Of a stretch of 37,802 nt of DNA, positions 1 through 9,049 are shown piece by piece. How positions within the stretch are numbered: the first letter of the stretch is position 1; each line of letters begins with the position of its first letter. Both the position numbers and the translations under genes were made by a program. The notes below the pieces were generated by a model. It worked only from the letters and a program-made list of their open reading frames with translations, was not told where the DNA came from and made no database searches. The stretch lies in NCBI RefSeq assembly GCF_000300875.1, contig NZ_AMSG01000024.1, positions 1 through 37,802 on the forward strand, given 5' to 3'. Origin of the DNA: Galbibacter marinus (GTDB lineage Bacteria; Bacteroidota; Bacteroidia; Flavobacteriales; Flavobacteriaceae).

Positions 1-468
1 ATCAAGTAGTTTCTTGCGATAATATACCCGAAGCAACAATTCTGACTGCTCTTGATAATTGTGATGACACAGTTAGTGTCGAATTTGAAGAAAAAATAAC
101 CACCGATGGATGTAAGAGTACCCTAGAGCGTATATGGACGGCAACAGATTGCGCTGGAAATACCACCAATCATACTCAAATTATTACCATCGAAGATAAA
201 CAGGCACCCAGCTTTGTAGAAACGCTACCAGTAGATCAAGTAGTTTCTTGCGATAATATACCCGACCCAGTAATACTGACAGCTATAGATAATTGTGATG
301 ACACTGTTAGTGTTGAATTTGAAGAAAAAACAACCACCGATGGATGTAGTAGCACCCTAGAGCGTATATGGACGGCAACAGATTGCGCTGGAAATATCAC
401 CAATCATACTCAAATTATTACGATCGAAGATAAACAGGCGCCAGTTCTAGCTGCTACTAGCATTGGTT
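1..468 (+). repeat. 234-bp tandem coding repeats
   Basis: Two adjacent copies of a 234-bp unit (1-234 and 235-468) begin with the same 30 bases and differ at only scattered positions. They encode 78-residue repeats of the adhesin, so unit length is a whole number of codons. The first copy is cut by the window edge, so more units may lie upstream. Later units (from 469) are far more diverged. Confidence 0.85.
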
Positions 469-1964
469 ATTTAGAAAACATCAGTGTGAGCTGTGGAGAA
501 ATTCCAGAGCCACCTATTTTAGCCTTTGAAGACAACTGCACCTTGGATTTAAGCATTCATTACAGTGAAATAGATAGTGCCATGGACCCAGATGGAGGTT
601 ATCAAATCACACGTCTCTGGAAAGTTTCAGACCAATGTAACAATACTGCGCAGTTTACTCAGCTAATCAACATCATCCCAAATGGTGAACTAAAGTTCAA
701 TCAACAGCCAGAGGATCTAACGGTAAATTGCGGAAGTATTCCAGAACCAGGAATTATATCAGCCACCAATGGGTGTGAAATCGATGTGCCCGTAACCTTT
801 ACCGAGACTCTAACTGGAACCCAATGCAGCCCAATTATCGAGCGCCAATGGACAGCCACTGATAGTTATGGAAACAGCATTACGCACCTGCAAACAATTA
901 AAATTGAAGATATACAAGCTCCAGTTTTTGTAGAACCACTACCAGAGGATCAAACCTTATACTGCAGCATATTGCCAGAGCCTATAACACTTACTGCAGT
1001 GGATCAATGCGATAGTAATCTAGTTGTGGAAATGGAAGAAATCACTACTACGGAAGGTTGTAAACAAATCACCACTAGAACATGGAACGTATCGGATTGC
1101 GCTGGGAACTCCACCTCTCATACCCAGACTATTGCACTTATTGTAGACCAAGAAGCTCCTACCCTTACTACTTCTTCTATGGAGCTATTCAAAGAAGAAA
1201 TCACAATAAGCTGTGCGAACATTCCAGAGGCACCTCAACTAGAATTTCAGGACCATTGTAGCCAAGAGGTCACCGTAATATTTGAAGAAACATCGAGTTA
1301 TGTCAACGACCAAAGCGACTACGAAATTCAACGTGTTTGGGAGGTAACTGACCCGTGTGATAACCAAGCTACCTTTACACAAATCATCAAGGTCAACCAA
1401 CACAATACTCAACAAGACTTAGTGGAGATTATGCTATGTCAAAGAGATGCCGTTTATGATTTAAACGATCTACTACCACCAGGTAGTAATTTTGGAGGTA
1501 CGTGGACACTTGCCACACAAGACGACTATCTAAGCGGTAATTTCTTTGATCCTAACTCAGCCGAATTAGGAGCTTATACAGCCTATTATACACTCGAGGA
1601 TTCATGTACGCCTCAAACCATTGTCACCATAACAGTACATGATGATTGCGTGGTACTACCCTGTGATTCTTCACAAAGCATTTCCATCTCCAAGGCTATT
1701 ACGCCCAATGGAGATCAGTACAATGAATATTTCACTGTAAGTGGACTAGAAGATTGCGGTTTTAAACTAGAGCTTCAAATATTCAATCGCTGGGGACATA
1801 AGATCTTTGAGTCCATGGATTATCAAAACAATTGGAATGCCTTTAGCAACACTAGCAACAGCCAGTTTATGCCTGCGGGCACCTATTACTATATACTCAC
1901 TGTAGTGGATAGCGGATATGACCCAATTAAGGGATATGTTTATGTAGGAACCACTGCCAAATAA
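1..1964 (+). CDS. Repeat adhesin with type IX sorting domain (5' partial)
   Basis: The reading frame is open from the left edge (first full codon at base 3), so only the C-terminal part of a larger protein is present; the GTG near 486 is not a real start. It contains about six degenerate repeats of roughly 78 residues, each with a Cys near the beginning (VVSCDNIP, VSCGEIPEP, VNCGSIPEP, LYCSILPEP, ISCANIPEA), an internal DNC/DQC and an ending like TATDCAGN, an HYR/Ig-like layout. A linker (about 1400-1650) leads to a C-terminal domain from about 1670 (KAITPNGDQYNEYF, IFNRWGHKIFES, AGTYYYILT), the gliding-motility-associated type B signal for type IX secretion. Family knowledge predicts export and surface attachment. 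The stop is 6 bp before the PorP/SprF gene, so they are probably co-transcribed. Adhesion is inferred. Confidence 0.9.
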   Translation, partial: QVVSCDNIPEATILTALDNCDDTVSVEFEEKITTDGCKSTLERIWTATDCAGNTTNHTQIITIEDKQAPSFVETLPVDQVVSCDNIPDPVILTAIDNCDDTVSVEFEEKTTTDGCSSTLERIWTATDCAGNITNHTQIITIEDKQAPVLAATSIGYLENISVSCGEIPEPPILAFEDNCTLDLSIHYSEIDSAMDPDGGYQITRLWKVSDQCNNTAQFTQLINIIPNGELKFNQQPEDLTVNCGSIPEPGIISATNGCEIDVPVTFTETLTGTQCSPIIERQWTATDSYGNSITHLQTIKIEDIQAPVFVEPLPEDQTLYCSILPEPITLTAVDQCDSNLVVEMEEITTTEGCKQITTRTWNVSDCAGNSTSHTQTIALIVDQEAPTLTTSSMELFKEEITISCANIPEAPQLEFQDHCSQEVTVIFEETSSYVNDQSDYEIQRVWEVTDPCDNQATFTQIIKVNQHNTQQDLVEIMLCQRDAVYDLNDLLPPGSNFGGTWTLATQDDYLSGNFFDPNSAELGAYTAYYTLEDSCTPQTIVTITVHDDCVVLPCDSSQSISISKAITPNGDQYNEYFTVSGLEDCGFKLELQIFNRWGHKIFESMDYQNNWNAFSNTSNSQFMPAGTYYYILTVVDSGYDPIKGYVYVGTTAK

Positions 1965-1970
1965 CTAAAA

Positions 1971-2888
1971 ATGAAAACACTTTACACCTTACCACTACTT
2001 ATTTTGTTATTGTGGAACATGGATATCCATGCACAACAACTTCCGCAATTCACCCAATACATGTACAACACCATTTCCATCAACCCGGCCTATGCAGGCA
2101 GCCGAGATGCATTAAGTCTAGTTGCACTTCACAGAAGCCAATGGAATGGATTTGACGGAGGTCCTAAAACATTAACCCTTTCGATGAACACTCCTCTTAG
2201 AAACGAAAAAATAGGATTGGGATTTTCTTTCATTAGAGACCAACTCGGTTATGAACGTTTCAATTACCTATACGGTGATTTCTCCTACACCGTGCACACG
2301 GGTATTAACACTCAGCTTGCCTTTGGCCTTAAAGCAGGCTTTACCCAGTATGCTCTGGATGAAGATCTATTGACAGACCCTTCGGTTATTAACGACCCCT
2401 ATTTCAATGATTTTTCTAACCATTGGACACCAAATTTAGGTGCAGGAATCTATTGGCATTCAGACAAATGGTATATAGGAGCGTCTATACCAAGACTTTT
2501 CACAAATGATTTAAACAGGCAAGATGATTACAAGGCAGCAGAGCGCGTAAGCTACTATTTTACTGGAGGCTATGTGTTTACCTTAAGTCAGAACATCAAG
2601 TTTAAACCAGCTTTTATGGTCAAAACCACCAAAGGGAGTCCGGTTTCTTATGATCTTTCAGGAAATTTTCTTTTCTACGAGCGCATGTGGTTAGGCGCGT
2701 CTTATAGAGTGGATGATGCTTACGCATTTTTAGTTGATTTTCAAGTCAGCCCACAACTTCGAATAGGCTACACCTACGAACAACCTAACTCAGACATTCG
2801 TCCCTATAACTCAGGCACCCATGAGGTATTACTAATGTTTGAGCTACGTTTTAAAAATTCAAAATATAAATCCCCACGATATTTCTAA
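1971..2888 (+). CDS. PorP/SprF family outer-membrane protein
   Basis: A 305-residue protein with an N-terminal signal peptide (hydrophobic LPLLILLLWNM, cleavage near IHAQQ) followed by the family hallmark QLPQFTQYMYNTISINPAYAGSRDALSLVALHRSQWNGFDGGPKT. The rest is rich in alternating strands (GLGFSFIRDQLGYER, LGAGIYWHSDKWYIGASIPRLF), as expected for an outer-membrane beta barrel. PorP/SprF proteins work with the type IX secretion system and are often paired with one large surface protein; SprF is needed for SprB display in Flavobacterium. Its place between the adhesin (6 bp upstream) and the OmpA-like gene (11 bp downstream) fits a dedicated partner of that adhesin. The family call is firm; the pairing is inference from gene order. 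Confidence 0.93.
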   Translation: MKTLYTLPLLILLLWNMDIHAQQLPQFTQYMYNTISINPAYAGSRDALSLVALHRSQWNGFDGGPKTLTLSMNTPLRNEKIGLGFSFIRDQLGYERFNYLYGDFSYTVHTGINTQLAFGLKAGFTQYALDEDLLTDPSVINDPYFNDFSNHWTPNLGAGIYWHSDKWYIGASIPRLFTNDLNRQDDYKAAERVSYYFTGGYVFTLSQNIKFKPAFMVKTTKGSPVSYDLSGNFLFYERMWLGASYRVDDAYAFLVDFQVSPQLRIGYTYEQPNSDIRPYNSGTHEVLLMFELRFKNSKYKSPRYF

Positions 2889-2899
2889 TACCAACAACG

Positions 2900-4807
2900 A
2901 TGAAAGCACATACATTATTTCTTATAATACTCGTATATGTTGGGGCTTTAAGCGGCCTACAAGCACAACATGGAAAACAACAAAGGGCTGACGTCTTATT
3001 CACGAATTTCTCTTTTGTAAAAGCCGCTGATATTTACAAAGAACTTATCGAGGCCCAATACAATGAAAAATATGCACATCGTAGGCTTGCAGATTGCTAC
3101 CTCATGCTTCGAGACCCTGAAAAAGCAGTAAAACATTACAGACAAGTAATCGATCAGCAGAAGGTGGCAAACGAAGTATATTATAATTATGCGGTTGCAC
3201 TTCGCTATCTTGGAGACTATGAGGGCTCTGAAAAATGGGCTAAACACTATAAAAAACAAGGTGGTGATGCCAAATTAGTCCGAGCATTAAAAAAAGACCA
3301 ATCCACCTATCTACCTAACGAGCCTATCTTTCGATTAAAAGAAAGTAATTTTAATACCCCCAATAGTGATTTTGGTGCATTTAAACATGGAGACCTAGTA
3401 TACTTTGTATCCTCTAAAGAGCGCGATGGTGTTTCTCAAAAAACCTATTCCTGGAACGAACAACCATTTTTGGATATGTTTACCATTAATATAGCTACAA
3501 ATGACAGTATACCAACTGCTGTAGCTGGAGAAATCAATTCGAGGTATCACGAGGGGCCAATGACTATTAGTCGTGATGGAAAGACCATGTACTTTTCTCG
3601 AAATAATTATTACCTCAAAACGAAAACTAAGGATAAAGAAGGCGTAAACCACCTTCAGATTTACAAAGCAGAGTACCTTAATGGCCAATGGACGAACATT
3701 CAAGACCTGCCTTTTAACAACGACAATTATTCTGTGTCCCATCCAGCCCTAAGCCCTGATGGCAAGACACTCTATTTTGCAAGTGACATGCCAGGAGGCT
3801 TTGGAAAGAGTGATTTATACAGCGTTAGCATCCATGATAATGGCAGCTATGGTGAGGTAGAAAACCTTGGACCGATAATCAACACAGAAGGAGAAGAACT
3901 CTTTCCTTTTGTCAATGCAGAAGGCAACCTATTTTTCTCCTCCGATGGTCATCCTGGCCACGGATTACTCGATGTTTTTGGAACCTTAAAGAATGATAAA
4001 GGTGTACTAGTGGAAGTGACCAATTTAAAAAGTCCAATCAATAGTAACAGAGACGATTTTTCTTTTTTTATGGCCGAAGATGGCCTAAGCGGTTATATAG
4101 CCTCCAACCGTAAGGATAAAATTGGAAATGATGATATCTATGAATTTGAAACCATTCTTCCACTACTGCTCAAAGGGATAGTTACGGATTCTATCAATGG
4201 AAATCCAATTGCAAATGCAAAGTTAGTTCTGACTAAGCAAGATGGTACCCCAATCGCGGATCTCACCACAGATGTCAATGGCTATTATCAGCATAGCATC
4301 CAAAGAGAACAATACTATAATTTAGCAGCATCACATCCAAAGTATCAGGATAAGCTTACCCTTTTCAATTCTATGGATATTCCAAGTAAACAAACAGAAC
4401 TTGTGGTAAACATCCAGCTTGTTCCTGTGATGGATTTAAAGGTACTTGCGGATCTAAACACCATATACTTTGATTTTGATAGATACAACATCCGACCAGA
4501 TGCTGCCAAGGAACTTCATAAAATCATCGATCTGTTAACCAACCAATACCCCAATATGACAATTAAGGTCGAATCTCATACTGATTCTAGAGGAAGTAAA
4601 AGTTATAATGATCGATTATCGATTGATAGAGCTAATTCCACCTATGAGTACCTGATCTCAAATGGACTCACTAAAGAACGAGTCATTGCACATGATGGCT
4701 ATGGAGAACATCGTCTAACTAACGGATGTTCAGATGGAGTACATTGTGAGGAACCAGACCATCAACTAAACAGAAGAACCGATTTTACAGTAATTAAAAT
4801 GGAGTAA
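2900..4807 (+). CDS. OmpA family protein with TPR, PD40 and CarboxypepD_reg-like parts
   Basis: 635 residues. After a signal peptide (LFLIILVYVGALSGLQAQ) come TPR-like helices (about 30-130), then PD40/WD40-like beta-propeller repeats (about 150-420; motifs such as SRDGKTMYFSRN, SPDGKTLYFASD, FFSSDGHPG), a carboxypeptidase regulatory-like domain (about 423-505; GIVTDSINGNPIANAKLVLT) and a C-terminal OmpA domain (about 515-632; TIYFDFDRYNIRPDA, ESHTDSRGS, NRRTDFTV) with Asp and Arg residues expected to bind peptidoglycan. This architecture is common beside porP/sprF genes in Bacteroidota and resembles PorE-type proteins that anchor type IX components to the cell wall. It is the last gene of the operon; the next gene lies convergent. 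Confidence 0.92.
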   Translation: MKAHTLFLIILVYVGALSGLQAQHGKQQRADVLFTNFSFVKAADIYKELIEAQYNEKYAHRRLADCYLMLRDPEKAVKHYRQVIDQQKVANEVYYNYAVALRYLGDYEGSEKWAKHYKKQGGDAKLVRALKKDQSTYLPNEPIFRLKESNFNTPNSDFGAFKHGDLVYFVSSKERDGVSQKTYSWNEQPFLDMFTINIATNDSIPTAVAGEINSRYHEGPMTISRDGKTMYFSRNNYYLKTKTKDKEGVNHLQIYKAEYLNGQWTNIQDLPFNNDNYSVSHPALSPDGKTLYFASDMPGGFGKSDLYSVSIHDNGSYGEVENLGPIINTEGEELFPFVNAEGNLFFSSDGHPGHGLLDVFGTLKNDKGVLVEVTNLKSPINSNRDDFSFFMAEDGLSGYIASNRKDKIGNDDIYEFETILPLLLKGIVTDSINGNPIANAKLVLTKQDGTPIADLTTDVNGYYQHSIQREQYYNLAASHPKYQDKLTLFNSMDIPSKQTELVVNIQLVPVMDLKVLADLNTIYFDFDRYNIRPDAAKELHKIIDLLTNQYPNMTIKVESHTDSRGSKSYNDRLSIDRANSTYEYLISNGLTKERVIAHDGYGEHRLTNGCSDGVHCEEPDHQLNRRTDFTVIKME

Positions 4808-4844
4808 CACTAAAAAATAATATGGGTTATCGTAGCGGCCTCTT

Positions 4845-5336
4845 TTAGCGCTTGACAAATATATTAGTAAAATAATATAAGCCATCCTCATTTTGAGAGG
4901 CTGCTATGCCCATACTATCAAAATCGCCTTCTATATTTTTCTTGTGTTCTTCGCTTTTTATCCAAGCTTGAACAACCCCTTGTGCGGTCTGAAAACCATA
5001 ACCTACGTTTTCAGCCACCACTATTGCACCTAGTCCAGTTCCTAGTTGCTTTTCACGAGAACCAAAACCGTGATGGCATACCTCGCCATTTGCGATCATA
5101 TGAATATTATGACTACTGGCCGTAGTTGCAATAAGTCCTACAGGCTCCAGGGCTTCTAAACCTTGACTAAGACGATATTGATTAATTTGATCATGGATCT
5201 GGGTCTCCATTTGAATATAATCAACAGAAGAATCATAAATAACCTCTTCGGTAGCATTTTCATTGGTACAATTACACAAGCAAAAACATGTAAATAAAAC
5301 TACACTCCACGTTTTAATTTTTGAAATAGCATTCAT
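4845..5336 (-). CDS. CAP (SCP/PR1) domain lipoprotein
   Basis: 163 residues. The N-terminus is a signal sequence ending in CLCNC, a somewhat irregular lipobox, suggesting a lipoprotein. The rest is one CAP domain: INQYRLSQGLEAL at its start, HGFGSREK with the conserved His, AIVVAENVGYG, VVQAWIKSEEHKKNI with the second His, and YFTNIFVK at the end. This corresponds to the bacterial CAP family whose members have few proven functions (proposed protease, lipid-binding or adhesive roles). The gene stands alone: 37 bp from the convergent ompA-like gene and 122 bp from pdxH on the same strand. No clear terminator was seen between the convergent pair. Confidence 0.88.
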   Translation of the reverse strand: MNAISKIKTWSVVLFTCFCLCNCTNENATEEVIYDSSVDYIQMETQIHDQINQYRLSQGLEALEPVGLIATTASSHNIHMIANGEVCHHGFGSREKQLGTGLGAIVVAENVGYGFQTAQGVVQAWIKSEEHKKNIEGDFDSMGIAASQNEDGLYYFTNIFVKR

Positions 5337-5458
5337 AAGCTTCGCTATTTTGCTTTAAGCATTAGCTCATTATAAAGGATAATCAAACCCCTTAAAAAAC
5401 TAAAACTTATTGCATTAAGTCAGCAAAGTGCAAAAAAATTCGGTGAAATGCAAATTTG

Positions 5459-6112
5459 TTAAGGATTTAACCGTTTTAGATCCCAACTATAGTGGTCATT
5501 TAATTTAAATAAAAGACGATCGTGCAGTCGATTTGGTCTTCCTTGCCAAAACTCTACGCTATGTGGTTCAACGGTAAACCCACCCCAATATGTTGGCCGT
5601 GGAATCTCTTTGCCATGATACTCTTGTTCAAGGTTCTTTAATTTATCCTCGAGAATTTCCCTAGACTCTAAAGGCTCACTTTGATTCGAGGCTATAGCTC
5701 CTAATTGACTTCCTCTGGGTCTGGATTCAAAATAGCCATCGGAGAGGTTTTCGGCGAGTTTATGCGCGGTCCCCTTTATGATCACCTGCCGCTCCATAGC
5801 GGGCCAAAAAAACGAAAGACACACATGTGGGTTTGCCGCTATGGCTTTTCCCTTTTCGCTATTATAGTTGGTAAAGAACACAAAACCATTTTCATTAAAT
5901 CGCTTTAACAAAACAACTCGACTTTTTGGAAAACCATCCAAACCAATTGTTGTCAAGGTCATAGCATTCACCTCATCAACAGACCCACTTTGCTCCACCT
6001 CATAAAACCAACGTTGAAAAAGGGTAATGGGATCTTCTGGAACATTGCTGTGATCCAATTCACTCTTTTGATATACTTTTCTATAATTACTTAAATCGTT
6101 CTCCTTTTCCAT
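5459..6112 (-). CDS. pdxH: Pyridoxamine 5'-phosphate oxidase
   Basis: 217 residues, normal length. FMN enzyme that oxidises pyridoxine or pyridoxamine phosphate to pyridoxal 5'-phosphate (vitamin B6 synthesis and salvage) in the cytosol. Family blocks visible in order: AMTLTTIGLDGFPKSRVVLLKRF, FVFFTNYNSEKGKAIAANP, LSFFWPAMERQVIIKGTA, ESRPRGSQLGAIASNQS, WGGFTVEPHSVEFWQGRPNRLHDR and the C-terminal RLNP. It is the last gene of the pyrR-pyrB-STAS-rnz-pdxH run, 19 bp after rnz. Nothing unusual in length or key residues. Confidence 0.96.
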   Translation of the reverse strand: MEKENDLSNYRKVYQKSELDHSNVPEDPITLFQRWFYEVEQSGSVDEVNAMTLTTIGLDGFPKSRVVLLKRFNENGFVFFTNYNSEKGKAIAANPHVCLSFFWPAMERQVIIKGTAHKLAENLSDGYFESRPRGSQLGAIASNQSEPLESREILEDKLKNLEQEYHGKEIPRPTYWGGFTVEPHSVEFWQGRPNRLHDRLLFKLNDHYSWDLKRLNP

Positions 6113-6131
6113 ACCTAATACTTCATGTTAT

Positions 6132-7040
6132 TTAAATTACAAATTCCTTTCCATCCTCTGCGAGTTCCACTTTATCAAAAACTAATTGAGCCTCGGATCT
6201 AAAAAGCTCCAGATCCTTGTAACGCGTAGAATAATGCCCTAAAATTAAGGTATCAACCTTAGCCTTCTCAGCAATGGTGGCGGCTTGTTTAGCCGTTGAA
6301 TGTCCCGTTTGTAAAGCCATATCATGATGTTGCTCTAAAAAGGTAGATTCATGATATAACAGATCCACGTTTTCAATCAGTGGTATCACCTGTTCACTAT
6401 AGGCGGTATCACTGCAAAAGGCGTAAGATTTCGGTGGTGGTGGATCCAAAGTCAATCGCTCATTGGCTATCTGTTCGCCTGATTCCAAAACCACATCCTT
6501 TCCTTTTTTAATATTTCGGTAATAACAAGTATCAATATTTAGATTGAGGACCGCATCTATATCGAGCTTTCGCTCTCCAATCTTTTCTTTAAACAAAAAC
6601 CCGTTGGTATACACCCGGTGTTTCAAAGGAATGGTGTGCACCTCTACCTTATCATCCTCCATAATAAGCTCAGACTCAACGGCGCTTAACTCATGAAAAA
6701 GTAGCGGATAATTGGTCCATGCTTGCCCGACCTTTAACATGGTGGTCACTGCCTGCTTTATTCCTTTTGGACCATAAATATGAATCTCAGTTTCCCTACC
6801 AAGTAATCTAAAGGTAGAAAGAAGTCCTGGCAATCCAAAGAAATGGTCACCATGGAGATGAGAAATAAAAATATGTTTAATTCTTGAAAACTTAATTTTC
6901 TGTCGACGTAATTGCACCTGGGTCCCTTCGCCGCAATCGATCAAAAAGAGGTGTCCTTTGATCTCTAGCACTTGGGCTGTTGGATTGGTAAATGCCCTTG
7001 GAGTGGCACTGTAACAACCCAATATTTGCAATTTCATCAT
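6132..7040 (-). CDS. rnz: Ribonuclease Z (tRNA 3' processing endonuclease)
   Basis: 302 residues, the short RNase Z form. A metallo-beta-lactamase-fold zinc enzyme that removes 3' trailers from tRNA precursors. It begins LQILGCYSATP and carries the zinc motif HLHGDH in SHLHGDHFFGLPGLLSTF, then HTIPLKHRVYTNGFLF, FCSDTAYSE, YHESTF, GHSTAKQAA and LGHYSTRY, which supply the remaining ligands and the family's His motifs. Two adjacent ATGs are possible starts. It lies 22 bp after the STAS-like gene and 19 bp before pdxH, so translation is probably from the shared pyrR-led transcript. Confidence 0.96.
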   Translation of the reverse strand: MMKLQILGCYSATPRAFTNPTAQVLEIKGHLFLIDCGEGTQVQLRRQKIKFSRIKHIFISHLHGDHFFGLPGLLSTFRLLGRETEIHIYGPKGIKQAVTTMLKVGQAWTNYPLLFHELSAVESELIMEDDKVEVHTIPLKHRVYTNGFLFKEKIGERKLDIDAVLNLNIDTCYYRNIKKGKDVVLESGEQIANERLTLDPPPPKSYAFCSDTAYSEQVIPLIENVDLLYHESTFLEQHHDMALQTGHSTAKQAATIAEKAKVDTLILGHYSTRYKDLELFRSEAQLVFDKVELAEDGKEFVI

Positions 7041-7062
7041 TGTGGTAATTTTATACTATAAA

Positions 7063-7395
7063 TTAGAAATCTAGATCTCTTTCTATGTCTTCGATTTCAA
7101 TGACATCATAAGCCTCCTTTAAGGTAGGCGCTACGCTTAATTCTATATGAACCTTATCAAAGTCCACAGCATTGGCAACCAGTACAAATGACTTGTTAGC
7201 TTGCTTATGTTTTCGAGAGAATTCCAAAAACTCCATAAGATCATTGGCGCTTACCTTGGTAAGGGACAGTAAATTCAGAATTAAATGATTCTTCTCCACC
7301 CCAGGTAAAGCCTTTTTGAAGTTCTCCAAAAAAGTGTTTAAGGACACCTTTTCTTGAGTAAGTACAGTTATGTTCTCTTGACTATCGATAATCAT
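7063..7395 (-). CDS. Small STAS-like domain protein
   Basis: 110 residues. The pattern MIIDSQENITVLTQEKVSLNTFLENFKKALPGVEKNHLILNLLSL followed by ANDLMEFLEFSRKHKQANKSFVLVANAVDFDKV fits the alternating strand/helix order of a small STAS (anti-sigma antagonist-like) domain. The loop that carries the phosphorylated Ser in classical antagonists reads LTKVSAND here, without the usual D-S-S/T-G signature, so switching by phosphorylation is uncertain. It sits 4 bp after pyrB and 22 bp before rnz. This placement beside rnz is one I recall from other flavobacteria, but I know no demonstrated function. Family call is by pattern only. Confidence 0.65.
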   Translation of the reverse strand: MIIDSQENITVLTQEKVSLNTFLENFKKALPGVEKNHLILNLLSLTKVSANDLMEFLEFSRKHKQANKSFVLVANAVDFDKVHIELSVAPTLKEAYDVIEIEDIERDLDF

Positions 7396-7399
7396 ACCG

Positions 7400-8329
7400 T
7401 TATTGTTTAATTTTTGAAGCTAATAAATAAATCACTGCCATACGAATAGCAACCCCATTTTCCACCTGATTTAAAATAATGGCTTGTTTAGAATCTGCTA
7501 CGTCGCTGGTTATTTCCACCCCCCTATTGATAGGTCCTGGGTGCATGATCACAATTTCCTTATCCAAGGAATCTAATAGTTTCTTATTCACTCCGAAGAG
7601 TTGGGTATATTCCCTTGTGGAGGGAAAATAACTAATGTCCATTCGTTCGTTTTGCACCCGTAACATATTGGCAACGTCACACCATTCGAGCGCCTTTCTT
7701 AAGTCCATCTCTACCTCAACTCCTAGAGAGTGGATGTATTTCGGAATCAAGGTTTTTGGTCCACAGACCTTCACCTGAGCACCTTGCATTTGAAGAGCAA
7801 AAATATTGGATAGAGCTACTCGGGAGTGCAAAATATCTCCGACGATCACAACTTTTTTACCAGCTACATCACCAAGTTTTTCTCGAATAGAATACGAATC
7901 CAACAAAGCTTGGGTGGGATGTTCATGAGCACCGTCTCCAGCATTTACAATACTAGCCTTAATATGTTTGGACAAAAATACTCCAGCACCTGGATTGGGA
8001 TGACGCATCACCACCATATCCACTTTCATGGAAAGAATATTATTGACCGTATCGATTAAGGTTTCTCCTTTTTTTACCGAGGATTGTGCGGCTGAAAAGT
8101 TAACCACATCGGCAGAAAGCCTTTTTTCCGCAAGTTCAAAAGAGAGCCTTGTTCTAGTGCTGTTCTCAAAAAACAAATTAGCGATGGTAATATCCCGCAG
8201 GGAAGGGACTTTTTTAATGGGACGATTAATAACTTCTTTAAATTGGTCGGCGGTCTCAAAAATCAATTGAATATCCGATTCCTTAATATACTTTATTCCC
8301 AATAAGTGATTCACACTTAATTCGCTCAT
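7400..8329 (-). CDS. pyrB: Aspartate carbamoyltransferase catalytic subunit
   Basis: 309 residues, typical length. Catalyses carbamoyl phosphate + aspartate to carbamoyl aspartate, the first committed step of pyrimidine synthesis. The carbamoyl-phosphate motif is FFENSTRTRLSFE, followed by SSVKKGETLIDT, VMRHPNPGAG, GAHEHPTQALLDSYSI, VVIVGDILHSRVALSN and the HPGPINRGVEI loop near the C-terminus. No pyrI-like regulatory gene is adjacent, so the enzyme may act as a catalytic trimer or associate with other subunits. The start lies 7 bp after the pyrR stop, supporting co-transcription with its regulator. Confidence 0.97.
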   Translation of the reverse strand: MSELSVNHLLGIKYIKESDIQLIFETADQFKEVINRPIKKVPSLRDITIANLFFENSTRTRLSFELAEKRLSADVVNFSAAQSSVKKGETLIDTVNNILSMKVDMVVMRHPNPGAGVFLSKHIKASIVNAGDGAHEHPTQALLDSYSIREKLGDVAGKKVVIVGDILHSRVALSNIFALQMQGAQVKVCGPKTLIPKYIHSLGVEVEMDLRKALEWCDVANMLRVQNERMDISYFPSTREYTQLFGVNKKLLDSLDKEIVIMHPGPINRGVEITSDVADSKQAIILNQVENGVAIRMAVIYLLASKIKQ

Positions 8330-8336
8330 CGTTTAG

Positions 8337-8876
8337 CTATTTATTTATCAAATATACCTTATCTTCTCCTTCTTGTTCTTTCCACATCACCTTTACTTCT
8401 TCTTCGTTGATCGCATCGACCTGTCTCCCTCTATAATCTGGCTGAATAGGTAGATGTCTGCTGAATCGTCTATCGATCAAGGTCAACAATTCAATTTCCT
8501 TAGGCCTTCCAAATGATTGAATAGCCGTTAATGCTGCGCGTATACTTCTACCAGTATACAACACATCGTCTATAAAGACCACTTTTTTATCCTCTACTAG
8601 AAAATCAATTTTAGTTTTATTGGCCTCTAAAGGCTTTCCGCCTCTTCTGAAATCATCCCTGAAAAAAGTAATATCTAAATACCCCAATTTTAAGGACTTA
8701 ATATCGTAATGTTCTTGAAGAATTTTTGCCAATCGTTCAGCCACATAAACCCCTCTTGGCTGAATTCCCATCAAGACAGTTTCACTAAAATCCAAATGAT
8801 TCTCAATAAGTTGACAAGCCAAACGGTGGAGTATGATATCGATCTCTTTTGCGGAAAGTAGAACTTTTTGACTCAT
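8337..8876 (-). CDS. pyrR: PyrR: pyrimidine regulator / uracil phosphoribosyltransferase
   Basis: 179 residues from the ATG at 8876 (MSQKVLLSAKEIDIILHRLACQL). The frame stays open 19 codons further upstream, but PyrR proteins normally begin at this point, so the internal start is preferred. The PRPP-binding motif is VVFIDDVLYTGRSIRAAL; other family blocks are GIQPRGVYVAERLA, RDDFRRGG, LIDRRFSRHLPIQPDYRGRQVD. PyrR binds pyr mRNA leaders in Firmicutes and has uracil phosphoribosyltransferase activity. The 173-bp gap to murA contains no obvious PyrR anti-antiterminator, so its RNA target here is not apparent. First gene of the five-gene run. Confidence 0.94.
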   Translation of the reverse strand: MSQKVLLSAKEIDIILHRLACQLIENHLDFSETVLMGIQPRGVYVAERLAKILQEHYDIKSLKLGYLDITFFRDDFRRGGKPLEANKTKIDFLVEDKKVVFIDDVLYTGRSIRAALTAIQSFGRPKEIELLTLIDRRFSRHLPIQPDYRGRQVDAINEEEVKVMWKEQEGEDKVYLINK

Positions 8877-9049
8877 ATGCTTTTGAAGTAAATGGAATGT
8901 AAAATTACATATTTTTATGGAGAAAATCTTCAAGGCAGCGCTTTTGAGTGAAATATTTATGGTTTGCCTTAATGAAAACGTCTTAATGCCTTTATAAGCT
9001 ACCCAATTCTTATCACTCTACTTCCTTAAAATCATCCTGGTAAAAGTTA

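Noticed and set aside
4808-4844. Terminator between the ompA-like gene and the CAP lipoprotein gene
   Set aside because: Only a four-pair AT stem could be drawn and there is no T-run after it.
7826-8270. Opposite-strand frames over pyrB
   Set aside because: Shadows of the conserved pyrB reading frame.
8877-9049. PyrR-binding attenuator ahead of pyrR
   Set aside because: No anti-antiterminator loop or terminator hairpin could be found by eye in this gap.
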